A program made the translations under genes and the position numbers. This document shows, one piece after another, positions 18,198-27,212 of a stretch of 64,000 nucleotides of DNA. Source of the DNA: MWFE01 sp964481075 (GTDB lineage Bacteria; Bacteroidota; Bacteroidia; Bacteroidales; Tenuifilaceae); contig CAYZSD010000001.1 in assembly GCA_964481075.1 (NCBI GenBank), forward strand, positions 1-64,000, written 5' to 3'. The notes beneath the pieces are model-generated. The model saw nothing but the letters and a program-made list of their open reading frames with translations. It did not search any database and was not told the origin of the DNA. Positions within the stretch are counted from its first letter, which is position 1; each line of letters starts with the position of its first letter.

Positions 18198-18656
18198 ATG
18201 AAACGATTTGTCATTGCCCTAATAGGTTTATCAACCTTGTTTAGTTCTTGCAAGGAGAAGGAAAGCGCCCCAAACTGGGAAGAAGTGGTTATGGAGGTCG
18301 ATAGAGAGTTTTCGGACTACTCTTTAAAACATGGAATGATTAAAGCTTTTCTTAAGTATGCTTCCCCTGATGTTGTTCTCATTAAACCAAACATGTATCC
18401 TATAGTAGGGCATGAATCGCTCCAAGAACACTACCTTAATAAATCGGACACATCATTTACACTAACATGGAAACCTAAGTATGCCAGAGTTGCAAAATCT
18501 GGGGATTTAGGATATACTTTTGGTCTTTGGGAACTAAAATCGAAAGATGATTCATTTGAAGCAAAAGAAGGAACTTATGCAACCATTTGGCAGAAGCAGC
18601 CAAACGGTGAGTGGAAGTTTTGCCTCGATATTGGAAATGAGGGTTTGGGAAAATAG
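18198..18656 (+). CDS. SnoaL/DUF4440-like small lipoprotein
   Basis: A 152-residue protein with a lipoprotein signal (lipobox FSSC, Cys18). The mature part looks like the cone-shaped SnoaL/DUF4440 fold: an N-terminal helix beginning MEVDREFSDYSLKHG, strands with VGHESLQEHY, and a final strand containing WKFCLDIGNE. This fold binds small hydrophobic ligands or is enzymatic; no catalytic role can be read here. It lies 36 bp after the BASS gene and 25 bp before the fucose-isomerase-like gene on the same strand, so the three may share a transcript. Confidence 0.7.
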   Translation: MKRFVIALIGLSTLFSSCKEKESAPNWEEVVMEVDREFSDYSLKHGMIKAFLKYASPDVVLIKPNMYPIVGHESLQEHYLNKSDTSFTLTWKPKYARVAKSGDLGYTFGLWELKSKDDSFEAKEGTYATIWQKQPNGEWKFCLDIGNEGLGK

Positions 18657-18681
18657 CATTTTGTAATAATTAAACTTCACA

Positions 18682-19848
18682 ATGGAGAAACTTAAAGTAA
18701 AGCTTCTTGCATACACAAATGCTGACATTCAGGTCTTTTCAAAAGCAAAGGGTAGATTAACAAAACTATTACATAAGGATAAGGTAGAGTTCGTTGATAA
18801 ACAACCAGATGTTTTGGTTTTTTTAACAGGTGGATCTGAGCAAAGTGCATTACAATCTGTTCAAGAGTTTGGAAACTATCTTATTTTAGCTTCCTCCGAT
18901 GATAACTCTTGGGCTGCTGCCACTGAGGTAAAAGCATGGATGAACCAGAATAACATTCAAAGTGTACTCGTTAATCAAGATAGCCCTGAAGCAATAGAAA
19001 TAATTGAAAATTTCTTCTTCGTAAAGAACGCATTACTTCAGCTCAGAGGTCAAAAGATTGGATTAATTGGTGAACCATCCGAGTGGCTTGTCAATTCGAG
19101 GATTGACCCTTTCATTGTCAATTCCAAACTTGGTGTTGAAATTATTCATATTCCTTGGGCAAACGTTGATGTTAATGGGCAGCAGGGTACTACACCCGAT
19201 TTTATCTCCTTTTTTAAGCACGGAGGAAAACAGGAAATAGTTCAATCGGCAAAGGTGTATGAAGCTTTAGTCCACATTGTAAGACAGCATGATTTGCAGG
19301 CAGTTACAGTAGAGTGTTTTTCTCTTATAGAAGTTTGTAACGCCACAGCTTGCTTGGCTCTTTCAAAACTATCGATGGATGGAATCCCTGCTGGGTGCGA
19401 AGGGGATATGTGCAGTATGGTTGGGATGCTGTTCGCAAAAGAACTTCTTGGGATAATACCCTGGATGGCAAATACTATATCATTAACTAATAAAGAGTTA
19501 ACAGTAGCACATTGCACTATTCCTGCAAACTTGCTTAAAAGCTTTTCCCTCGATACCCATTTCGAGACAAATCGAGGTTTAGCAATAAGAGGAGAGCTAA
19601 AAGCGGAAGAGGTTACAATTCTTCGTTTAGATAATACTCTTTCTAAAGCTTTTGTTGCTAAAGGAATTGTTAAGGGAATCCCTCAACTTAAAAACGCTTG
19701 TCGTACTCAGCTTAAGCTAGAAGTTTCAGAAAAAACAAGCAAATATTTTTTCAGTAACCCTCTAGGTAACCACCATATTATAATACCAGGTAATCACGTC
19801 AATCGGTTAGAATTGGCTCTCAGAATGCTGAAATTTGAGCTGGTATAA
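18682..19848 (+). CDS. L-fucose/L-arabinose isomerase-like protein
   Basis: A 388-residue soluble protein related to the FucI/AraA fold. The most telling stretch is residues 215-255, with AVTVECFSLIEVC and GIPAGCEGDMCSMVGML, corresponding to the family's substrate/metal region around the conserved CEGD. The later AHCTIP matches the conserved CH-containing segment. The protein is shorter than FucI (about 590) or AraA (about 500), as are many uncharacterised fucose-isomerase-like proteins in Bacteroidota, so a true sugar isomerase activity is uncertain. It lies 91 bp before fecR, which may link it to the sugar-uptake locus downstream, but this is inference only. Confidence 0.72.
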   Translation: MEKLKVKLLAYTNADIQVFSKAKGRLTKLLHKDKVEFVDKQPDVLVFLTGGSEQSALQSVQEFGNYLILASSDDNSWAAATEVKAWMNQNNIQSVLVNQDSPEAIEIIENFFFVKNALLQLRGQKIGLIGEPSEWLVNSRIDPFIVNSKLGVEIIHIPWANVDVNGQQGTTPDFISFFKHGGKQEIVQSAKVYEALVHIVRQHDLQAVTVECFSLIEVCNATACLALSKLSMDGIPAGCEGDMCSMVGMLFAKELLGIIPWMANTISLTNKELTVAHCTIPANLLKSFSLDTHFETNRGLAIRGELKAEEVTILRLDNTLSKAFVAKGIVKGIPQLKNACRTQLKLEVSEKTSKYFFSNPLGNHHIIIPGNHVNRLELALRMLKFELV

Positions 19849-19939
19849 ATTCAGCATATAGGCATATTTTTTTTCTGTTTTCAATTAAGGGTAGCTTTTC
19901 ACAAAAGTGTAAGTAACAATGAACCCTAAGAATTGAGCC

Positions 19940-20938
19940 ATGCAACACGAGCAGAAAAAAAGAGTATTCGCCAAATTTCTTGCAGGCATATCTAACCAAC
20001 AGGAAAACAATTCTCTTCTTGAAACTCCAGAGGTTAGAAGCATGATGCAACAGCAATGGGATTCTCCCATTAATCATGATGAGGGAATTCCTGAGCCTAA
20101 TCTACATAGGATTCTTGCAGGGGTATATAAAAGGTTAGCATTAGGTAGAAAGAGAGAAGACCAGAAACCATTAATTAGACTTTTTGTCCAACGAATAGCC
20201 GCAGCTGCTGCTATTGTTATATTTCTTGTTTCGATAGGTTTTGTTTTCTGGAACACAGGGGTTATCCCTGGAAAGGATTTGGTTACTGTCAATGCACCCG
20301 ATGGGGTGAGAGCAGAGGTCTTTCTTCCAGATGGATCTAGGGTTTGGTTAAATGCGGGTAGCACATTGGCTTATAATAGAAAGTTTGATGGAGAAAATCG
20401 AGAGTTAACACTTGAGGGAGAAGCATATTTTAACATTTCGCACAACCCTACAAGACCTATGGTTGTTAAAACCAAAACGGCTGATATCGAGGTGTTGGGT
20501 ACACGATTCAACCTAGTGTCAATTCCTTCGGAACAAAAGTGGGAGGCCACACTTATTTCAGGAAGCATAAGGGTTTGCCCATCGAAGAATAGTAGAACAA
20601 GGAATTTTGCAATTTCACCAGGGAATCGTGCAATTTGGAATAAAGAAAACAACACTTTTTCTATTAAATCTGCTAATACAATAAATACTACTCGTTGGGT
20701 AAATAATCCACTTTACTTTGAGAATGAAACCTTAGAGAATATTGCCAGACAGTTAGAGCAAATGTTTGGTATTGAAGTTGTTGTTCCTTCCGATTTAGCA
20801 AATGTTATTAGGTTTACAGCTAAGTTTTCCGATGAGTCGGTTTACGAGATTTTCAACTTGCTAAAGATAACTGCTCCCATTGATTTTTCTGTTCAGGGTA
20901 ACAGGGTTTATGTATTCACTGTGCCCAACGATAAATAA
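19940..20938 (+). CDS. FecR-family anti-sigma factor
   Basis: A 332-residue single-pass inner-membrane regulator. Residues 1-80 form the cytoplasmic sigma-binding region; a membrane helix follows at about 85-107 (AAAAAIVIFLVSIGFVFW); then the periplasmic FecR domain (FLPDGSRVWLNAGSTLAY; ELTLEGEAYF; VLGTRFNL) and a C-terminal DUF4974 domain (NPLYFENETLENIARQL). In this signalling scheme the STN domain of a SusC-type transporter tells FecR to release an ECF sigma factor. The matching SusC with an STN domain is 40 bp downstream, but the usual adjacent ECF sigma gene is absent from the window. Confidence 0.9.
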   Translation: MQHEQKKRVFAKFLAGISNQQENNSLLETPEVRSMMQQQWDSPINHDEGIPEPNLHRILAGVYKRLALGRKREDQKPLIRLFVQRIAAAAAIVIFLVSIGFVFWNTGVIPGKDLVTVNAPDGVRAEVFLPDGSRVWLNAGSTLAYNRKFDGENRELTLEGEAYFNISHNPTRPMVVKTKTADIEVLGTRFNLVSIPSEQKWEATLISGSIRVCPSKNSRTRNFAISPGNRAIWNKENNTFSIKSANTINTTRWVNNPLYFENETLENIARQLEQMFGIEVVVPSDLANVIRFTAKFSDESVYEIFNLLKITAPIDFSVQGNRVYVFTVPNDK

Positions 20939-20978
20939 TCTTTCCAAATTAATAATCCTAACCCAAATTGTAACAATT

Positions 20979-23900
20979 ATGTTAAAACCTAATCCTGTAG
21001 GCCAAATGGCTCGATTTAGAGGGATGCTAGCACTATTCTTACTGCTTTTAGCATCATCTCAGCTGTTGGCACAAGAACCTCGGGTTTCAATCGATGTGAA
21101 GGATACCCCTTTACGTGAGGTGTTTTCAGAAATTGAAACTCAAACTGGACAAACTTTTTTGTACTCCAATACAAGCTTGGATGTTTCAAAAAAGGTGAGC
21201 TTATCAATACGATCTATGGTTTTGAGCCAAGCTCTAGAACAACTATTCAGTGGGCAAGGTATTGCTTTTAGGATAGAGGGGAAGCAAATAGTTCTTTCCC
21301 CAAGTTCAGGCGATGCGCAACCAAAACCTGAAAAACTTTCTGTGTCAGGTGTAGTTATCGACTCTCAAACAAAGGAAACAATACCTGGAGCAAACATCAT
21401 GCTTAAAGGAACCACTCAAGGGACTGTTAGCGACTTGGATGGAAATTACAGGATTGAGGTAGCAACTACCAACCCAGTTCTTGTTTTTTCATTTGTTGGC
21501 TACAATACCTTGGAGGTGCCGGTAATGGGAAGAACAAAAATTGATGTGTCACTGGAACAGGAAGCCAAACGTTTAGACGAAGTAGTTGTTATTGGTTATG
21601 GAAGTGAAAGCAAACGTTTGCTTACTGGCTCAATTGGAGCTATTAACACAGAGGGGATTCAGGAAAGACCCATTCAGAGCATCGACAATATTCTTCAAGG
21701 ACAGACATCGGGGGTTCAGATAACGCAGAACTCTGGTACTCCTGGTGCAGCTATGACGGTAAGGATAAGAGGGAACAGTTCGATTAATGCGGGTAATCAA
21801 CCTCTTTATGTAGTCGATGGTGTACCCATTCTAAGCGGCGATTTCAGTCAGGTAAGCTTTCAAGGGCAAACCACTAGCGCCCTTTCAGACCTTAACCCAA
21901 ACGATATTGAATCGATATCAATTCTCAGAGATGCTTCTGCAGCAGCCATTTACGGAGCAAGAGCATCAAATGGTGTTGTACTTATCACAACTAAAAGGGG
22001 TAAGACACAAGAAACAAAATTCAGCTTCAACGCATACACAGGCCTCCAGAAGCCATACAATTTACTTGAAATGCTCGATACTAAACAGTTTCTTGAGCTA
22101 AGAAATGAAATAGCTGTGAACGATGGAGGAAATCCTATTTATAGCCAAACCTATATCGACACTTTCCCTACGAATACAAACTGGCTTAATGAGGTTTTTA
22201 GAACAGCCCCCATTTCTAGTGTAGAACTTTCTGCTAGTAGTGGTGGCGAAAAAACAGCCTTCTACCTTTCAGGTAGCTATTTCAATCAAAAAGGGATTCT
22301 TTTAGGAACCGATTTCTCTCGTCTTTCTTCGAGGTTTAATGTTGATCATACTGTTAATAAGTGGTTTAAACTCGGATCAAGTATTAGTGTAACCAATAGC
22401 ATGAACAATAGGGTTGAAGGCGACCAATCTACCAACGGCCCTCTCCCAAACGCAATCTCTTCGTTCCCTACTGCTCCTATATATAACGATGATGGAACAT
22501 ACTACGAGGAAGGCTTTTTTGCCAACCCTGTTGCTATTGCTCGCGAAGCAGTGAATGAGGCAAGAAGTTTCAGGAGCTTGGGAAATGTATTTGCTGAAGT
22601 GAAACCTATAGCAGGAATGGTTTTTCTTACAAAATTTGGCTACGACTATGTGAACTATGCCGAACATAGCTTCGACCCAACTACTACCCGTCAGGGTGCT
22701 CGCTATAATGGTTTAGGGTTAGAAGCATTTTCCAAAGCAACTAACCTAACAAGCAATACAACCCTCGATTACACTAAGTCTATTGGAGAACACAACATCG
22801 GTGCAATGATTGGCAACAGCATCGAGGTTTTTGATAATAAGAGAACTTATGTAAGAGGGCAGGATTTTCCAAGCGATGCTTTACAGTATGTTGGCTCGGC
22901 GGCAGTTACAACCGGTTCTGCATCTTCAACCAGATCCTCACTTCTGTCCTTCTTCTCAAGGGTACGTTACAACTACAAGTACCGATACCTGTTCACGGTT
23001 AATGCCCGTTACGATGGTTCATCTCGTTTTGGTGAGAACAACCAGTTCGGTTTTTTTCCATCGGTTTCAGCCGCTTGGCGAATTTCAGAAGAAGATTTTT
23101 TAAAAGGGGTTAGCTGGCTGTCGGAGCTAAAACTTCGGGTTTCTACGGGTGTAACTGGTAACGACAGAATAGGAAACTTTGCATTTATGGGATTGTATGG
23201 TGCTGGTTTCAACTATGGGATGGCTTCCGGGATTGCTCCATTACAACTTCCAAACCCTGATTTGAAATGGGAAAACACCCTCGAGAATAACTTTGGTGCC
23301 GATATCAGTGTTATCAACGAAAGAGTAACATTTAACGTTGACTACTATATCAAGAAAACTACAGATCTGCTTCTTGACCAACCCCTTCCCCCTTCATCGG
23401 GTTTTGAGTTTGTAAGCAAGAACGTGGGTGAAATGGAAAATAAAGGATTCGAGTTTAACCTTTCAACCGTTAATGTAGAGGGGGACTTTACCTGGACAAC
23501 AAACTTCAACCTTTCAACCAATAAGAATAAGGTAACCAAACTTTATGGCGATGTAGATAGAATTATTGATGAGGCACGCGGAAACCGTGGAAACAACTCA
23601 ATCTTTGTTGGTCAACCTATCGGGGTATTCTATGGTTATCATTGGTTGGGAGTGGACCCAAGTACTGGCGATTGTGTTTACGAGGATCTCGATGGTGATG
23701 GTGTTATCACATCTTCCGATCAAATGATTATTGGTAACCCTCACCCAAAATTTGTTGGAGGTGTTTCCAATGTCTTTACATTCAAAGGCATAAGCCTAAA
23801 CATACTTCTTCAGTACAGTTATGGTAACGAGATTTACAACGGATCTCGCATGTACATAGAAGGCTTAGGAGCCGACGACAACCAAACTACAGCAGCCCTT

Positions 23901-24248
23901 CGTAGATGGAAGAAACCTGGCGATATTACCGATGTACCACGTGCCACAATACTTGGGTACAACAATAATGCTAATCTTAAATCGAATCGTTTCATTGAGG
24001 ATGGCAGCTTTCTGAGGATTAAAAACGTAAACCTGTCATACGATCTTCCAAAAGCACTAGTTTCGAACATGAGGCTGGATGCAACTAAGGTTTACATTTC
24101 AGTTCAAAATCTAGTGACTTTTACTAGATACTCAGGAATGGACCCTGATGTAAACTTTGCTGGTGCAAGTAACCGCTATCTGGGAACCGATTTCTTTACC
24201 TATCCACAAGCACGTACTATTACAGTGGGTATAAGTACAAACTTTTAA
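20979..24248 (+). CDS. SusC/RagA-family TonB-dependent outer-membrane transporter with STN domain
   Basis: A 1089-residue outer-membrane transporter that imports ligands captured by its SusD partner, powered by TonB. The chosen ATG gives a signal peptide ending LLASSQLLAQ; upstream in-frame codons overlap fecR and lack a signal. Domains in order: STN signalling domain (about 40-95, IDVKDTPLREVFSEIE), carboxypeptidase-regulatory-like domain (about 115-190, GVVIDSQTKETIPGANIMLK), the TonB-box-like DEVVVIGYG (about 200), plug with SIEILRDASAAAIYGARASN-like residues (SISILRDASAAAIYGA, about 315), then the beta-barrel ending in a terminal Phe (ITVGISTNF). The STN domain ties it to the FecR upstream. 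Confidence 0.95.
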   Translation: MLKPNPVGQMARFRGMLALFLLLLASSQLLAQEPRVSIDVKDTPLREVFSEIETQTGQTFLYSNTSLDVSKKVSLSIRSMVLSQALEQLFSGQGIAFRIEGKQIVLSPSSGDAQPKPEKLSVSGVVIDSQTKETIPGANIMLKGTTQGTVSDLDGNYRIEVATTNPVLVFSFVGYNTLEVPVMGRTKIDVSLEQEAKRLDEVVVIGYGSESKRLLTGSIGAINTEGIQERPIQSIDNILQGQTSGVQITQNSGTPGAAMTVRIRGNSSINAGNQPLYVVDGVPILSGDFSQVSFQGQTTSALSDLNPNDIESISILRDASAAAIYGARASNGVVLITTKRGKTQETKFSFNAYTGLQKPYNLLEMLDTKQFLELRNEIAVNDGGNPIYSQTYIDTFPTNTNWLNEVFRTAPISSVELSASSGGEKTAFYLSGSYFNQKGILLGTDFSRLSSRFNVDHTVNKWFKLGSSISVTNSMNNRVEGDQSTNGPLPNAISSFPTAPIYNDDGTYYEEGFFANPVAIAREAVNEARSFRSLGNVFAEVKPIAGMVFLTKFGYDYVNYAEHSFDPTTTRQGARYNGLGLEAFSKATNLTSNTTLDYTKSIGEHNIGAMIGNSIEVFDNKRTYVRGQDFPSDALQYVGSAAVTTGSASSTRSSLLSFFSRVRYNYKYRYLFTVNARYDGSSRFGENNQFGFFPSVSAAWRISEEDFLKGVSWLSELKLRVSTGVTGNDRIGNFAFMGLYGAGFNYGMASGIAPLQLPNPDLKWENTLENNFGADISVINERVTFNVDYYIKKTTDLLLDQPLPPSSGFEFVSKNVGEMENKGFEFNLSTVNVEGDFTWTTNFNLSTNKNKVTKLYGDVDRIIDEARGNRGNNSIFVGQPIGVFYGYHWLGVDPSTGDCVYEDLDGDGVITSSDQMIIGNPHPKFVGGVSNVFTFKGISLNILLQYSYGNEIYNGSRMYIEGLGADDNQTTAALRRWKKPGDITDVPRATILGYNNNANLKSNRFIEDGSFLRIKNVNLSYDLPKALVSNMRLDATKVYISVQNLVTFTRYSGMDPDVNFAGASNRYLGTDFFTYPQARTITVGISTNF

Positions 24249-24259
24249 TCTATCCAGCC

Positions 24260-25571
24260 ATGAGAAGAATAATAAATATAATATTTATCGCAAGTTCTAT
24301 GCTACTTGTCTCCTCATGTAGCATACTCGATGTAGAACCTGCTATGAGCATTTCCGAAAAGGGTGCTGTGAGCACAAAACGTGATGTGATGAACGCGCTT
24401 AATGGTTGCTACGATGCTTTACAACTAACAGGTTACTATGGCCGCGATATGGTTGCCATTGGTGATATCCCAACCGACAACCTCGATGCAACGGGAACAA
24501 TTGCCGATTTTAGAGCCATCGACCTTTTCAATCATAAGGCAGATAATTCAATTGTTCTTAACCTTTGGTCAAGCATGTACGATGCTATCAATAGGATTAA
24601 CAATGTTCTTTATCGTATTGATCGGGTTCAAGGTATGCTACCCGAGGAAATTCTTAACGTAAAGGCAGAGTTGCTCTTCCTTAGAGCACTGCATTACTTC
24701 AACCTTGTTCGCCTTTGGGGCGATGTTCCCTATCGCGACATGCCCACGCAAAATTCCGAGGATGCTTTACATGTTCCCAGAACAAACAAGAACACCGTTT
24801 ATCAGAATATTCTTGATGACCTTGATTTTGCATTAATTAGCATAACAGCTACAAGTAAAATTAAAGCAAACAGTTGGGCCATAAAGGCTCTTCAAGCCAA
24901 AATTCATCTTACTTTACAGAATTATACTCAGGCTTACGCTATATCCAACGATATTATAACAAATGGGCCATTCTCACTGACAACTTATTACGATGATATT
25001 TTTTCGTTTACCGATGAGTCAGAAATAATCTTTATGGTTGATTTTAACGAACAGGACTGGACAAGGTTAGCGCAATATTTTGCTCCAAACTTGCTTGGGG
25101 GGAAGAAAAGAGTTTTGGCCCACCGACGAATTGGTTGCATTATTCAGTACAAGCGATGTTAGGAAGGCTGCTTCAGTTGGACCCCTTGGTCAAGGCTATA
25201 AGTATCGGGATATTGCCACTGGCACCGATAAGGTTATTGTTTTTCGTTTGGCCGACATAATACTTACAAGAGCCGAAGCATTGGCAAATCAACCTTCGTT
25301 TGACCCAGAGGTTGTTAGAGCTGACATTAATTCAATCAGAAATAGGGCTCAAATCGGAGTTTATGGCGGTTCGGATTTCTTGAATGAAATAATGTTACAG
25401 CGTCGCCTTGAATTTGCTTTTGAAGGTCATCGCTGGTTCGATTTAGTCAGAACAGGTACTGCAACAACTGTTTTGGGAATTTCACCAAACTACACCCTTT
25501 TCCCAATTCCCAAAGCCGAGATAACAAACAACAATAGCATTAACGATAGCGACCAGAATCCAGGTTACTAG
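24260..25571 (+). pseudogene. SusD/RagB-family lipoprotein, frameshifted in a G6 run
   Basis: Surface lipoprotein that caps the SusC pore and binds its ligand. The signal (lipobox VSSC, Cys20) and the N-terminal TPR-like fold (FLRALHYFNLVRLWGDVPY) lie in one frame to about 25098. The C-terminal part, with GRKEFWPTDELVALF, IILTRAEALAN and RRLEFAFEGHRWFDLVRTG, continues in the +1 frame to the stop at 25571. The switch falls at GGGGGG (25097-25102): with five Gs the frame is restored and a normal 436-residue SusD results. The total of 1312 nt is one more than a multiple of three, which agrees. Either a homopolymer sequencing error, slipped-strand phase variation or a true null allele. It is 12 bp after susC, in the same operon. 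Confidence 0.88.
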
Positions 25572-25587
25572 TAAAAAATATTGAGCA

Positions 25588-26472
25588 ATGGAAAAGAATA
25601 GAATATCAAGAGTACTGCTACTAGCCTTGATTATCCCTTTTGTTGGACTTCAAGGTTGCAAGGAAAAGGAATACCCTGTTCCAACAGCAAGTAGCCAAGC
25701 AAAATTTGTATATAGTGTAGAAATCATTGAGGTTGATGGTCAAAAAATCTTCGAGGTGTCTTTTACCAACCAATCAATCGAGGCAAAGTCGTACCTATGG
25801 GATTTTGGTAATGGAAACTCTTCCACCCAAGAAAATCCTATTGAAATTTTTACCGATCAGGGTGACTATATTGTCTCTTTAACTATTACAAGTGCAAACG
25901 ATTTACACTACAACAAATTATCTGAAACCAAAAGCATTCGTTTGCTTCTAAAGGAAACGCTGATAATGGAAACTTTCGATGGTGAAGGCCCAAATACGCA
26001 GGATACATGGTTGCCTCAGGGATGGCTTGCCGTTGATGCTGATGGCGATGGGATAAACTGGTACTGGGCCGAAAGGCAAGGGAACGGTCAAATGCGATCC
26101 CAGTCGTGGGATAACGTTCCGCTAACTCCCGATAACTGGTTGATTACTCCAGAAGTTGACCTAACCGATGTTGAGGAAAACGTGGAGGTATGGTTGAATT
26201 TCAATGTTTGCCCAACAGCAAATACGGCTATTTATAGAACAGAACGATACGCCGTTTATGTATCCACAACAGGCATCAACCCCACAGATTTCACTATCAA
26301 TGTTTGGGATGAAACCCTTCTCGAATCCATGACAAATTGGGTATATGTATTCAGAGAACTCGATTTAAGTCAGTTCAGGGGTGAGAAAATTAGGGTTGCG
26401 TTCAGGCACTACCAGAGTACAGATAAGGATAGAATAGTTATAGATGATGTTGAACTTTTCAAAAAGTTTTAG
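25588..26472 (+). CDS. Surface lipoprotein with PKD domain and choice-of-anchor J (cleaved-adhesin-like) domain
   Basis: A 294-residue lipoprotein (lipobox LQGC, Cys24). Residues about 35-115 form a PKD-like beta-sandwich (SYLWDFGNGNSSTQENPIEI). Residues about 130-294 look like the choice-of-anchor J / cleaved-adhesin domain (METFDGEG, DGDGINWYWAERQG, DNWLITPEVDL, IRVAFRHYQST, IVIDDVELF). Such modules mediate carbohydrate or protein binding on the cell surface. Position 17 bp after susD makes it the auxiliary surface lipoprotein of this uptake locus, comparable in place to SusE/SusF though not homologous. Ligand unknown. A strong terminator follows, closing the fecR-susC-susD unit. Confidence 0.8.
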   Translation: MEKNRISRVLLLALIIPFVGLQGCKEKEYPVPTASSQAKFVYSVEIIEVDGQKIFEVSFTNQSIEAKSYLWDFGNGNSSTQENPIEIFTDQGDYIVSLTITSANDLHYNKLSETKSIRLLLKETLIMETFDGEGPNTQDTWLPQGWLAVDADGDGINWYWAERQGNGQMRSQSWDNVPLTPDNWLITPEVDLTDVEENVEVWLNFNVCPTANTAIYRTERYAVYVSTTGINPTDFTINVWDETLLESMTNWVYVFRELDLSQFRGEKIRVAFRHYQSTDKDRIVIDDVELFKKF

Positions 26473-26494
26473 GTTTAGTTTTTGACAGTTAATG

Positions 26495-26524
26495 AAAAAG
26501 GGGCTTGAACAAAGCCCTTTTTTT
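26495..26524 (+). terminator. Intrinsic terminator closing the SusCD locus
   Basis: GGGCTT (26501-26506) pairs with AAGCCC (26512-26517), extended by A-T pairs, with a GAACA-type loop and a run of seven Ts. Typical rho-independent terminator 22 nt after the lipoprotein stop. Confidence 0.85.
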
Positions 26525-26605
26525 ATCTCTGAAATTTGCACATTAGGTGTTAACATAAATGAATAATGAATTACCTTTAGCCTTTGAACCATTTACCGTT
26601 GAACA

Positions 26606-27211
26606 ATGACTTTTAGTGAACTTTGTGTAAATATCTTTAGTAGCTGCACTAAGCATTACCATGAATTTGATAGTGTTGATGCAGTGCCTGTTAATCCATA
26701 TTCGCACCTGTCAATAGAGTATAGGTTGTTTCAAAAGAATTGGATTGATTCAGTGCAGTGGCATCTTGAGGACATCATTCGCGACCCCAATATCGACCCA
26801 AATAATGCATTGGCTATAAAGAGACGAATCGATTTCTCGAATCAAGAGCGCACAGATCTTGTTGAAATGATAGACAGCTATTTTCTCGAAAAGTATAGAG
26901 ATGTGGCACCTAAGCCAGATGCTTACATCAACACAGAAAGCCCAGCATGGGCAATCGATCGGCTCTCGATACTCATTCTGAAAATTTTTCACATGGAGCA
27001 GGAGATTCACAGATCAAGTGCCTCCGATGAACATAAATCTGCTTGTAACAGGAAACTTTCAATACTCTTGGAGCAGAAAAAGGATCTAACCAAAGCAATA
27101 GATCAGCTTTTGAACAAAATAGAGCTGGGTCAGGTTTACATGAAGGTGTATCGCCAGATGAAAATGTACAACGATCCTGCTTTGAATCCTATTCTCTATG
27201 GTAAGAAATGA
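26606..27211 (+). CDS. DUF4254 family protein
   Basis: A 201-residue, mostly helical soluble protein recognisable as DUF4254 (PAWAIDRLSILILKIFHMEQE is the hallmark region, given here only in part: residues 115-132). No signal peptide, membrane segment or known catalytic motif. The gene is immediately followed by a GT9 glycosyltransferase, an association I recall as recurrent for this family in Bacteroidota, and suggests a role in lipopolysaccharide or surface-glycan assembly. Function is otherwise unknown. Confidence 0.75.
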   Translation: MTFSELCVNIFSSCTKHYHEFDSVDAVPVNPYSHLSIEYRLFQKNWIDSVQWHLEDIIRDPNIDPNNALAIKRRIDFSNQERTDLVEMIDSYFLEKYRDVAPKPDAYINTESPAWAIDRLSILILKIFHMEQEIHRSSASDEHKSACNRKLSILLEQKKDLTKAIDQLLNKIELGQVYMKVYRQMKMYNDPALNPILYGKK

Positions 27212-27212
27212 G

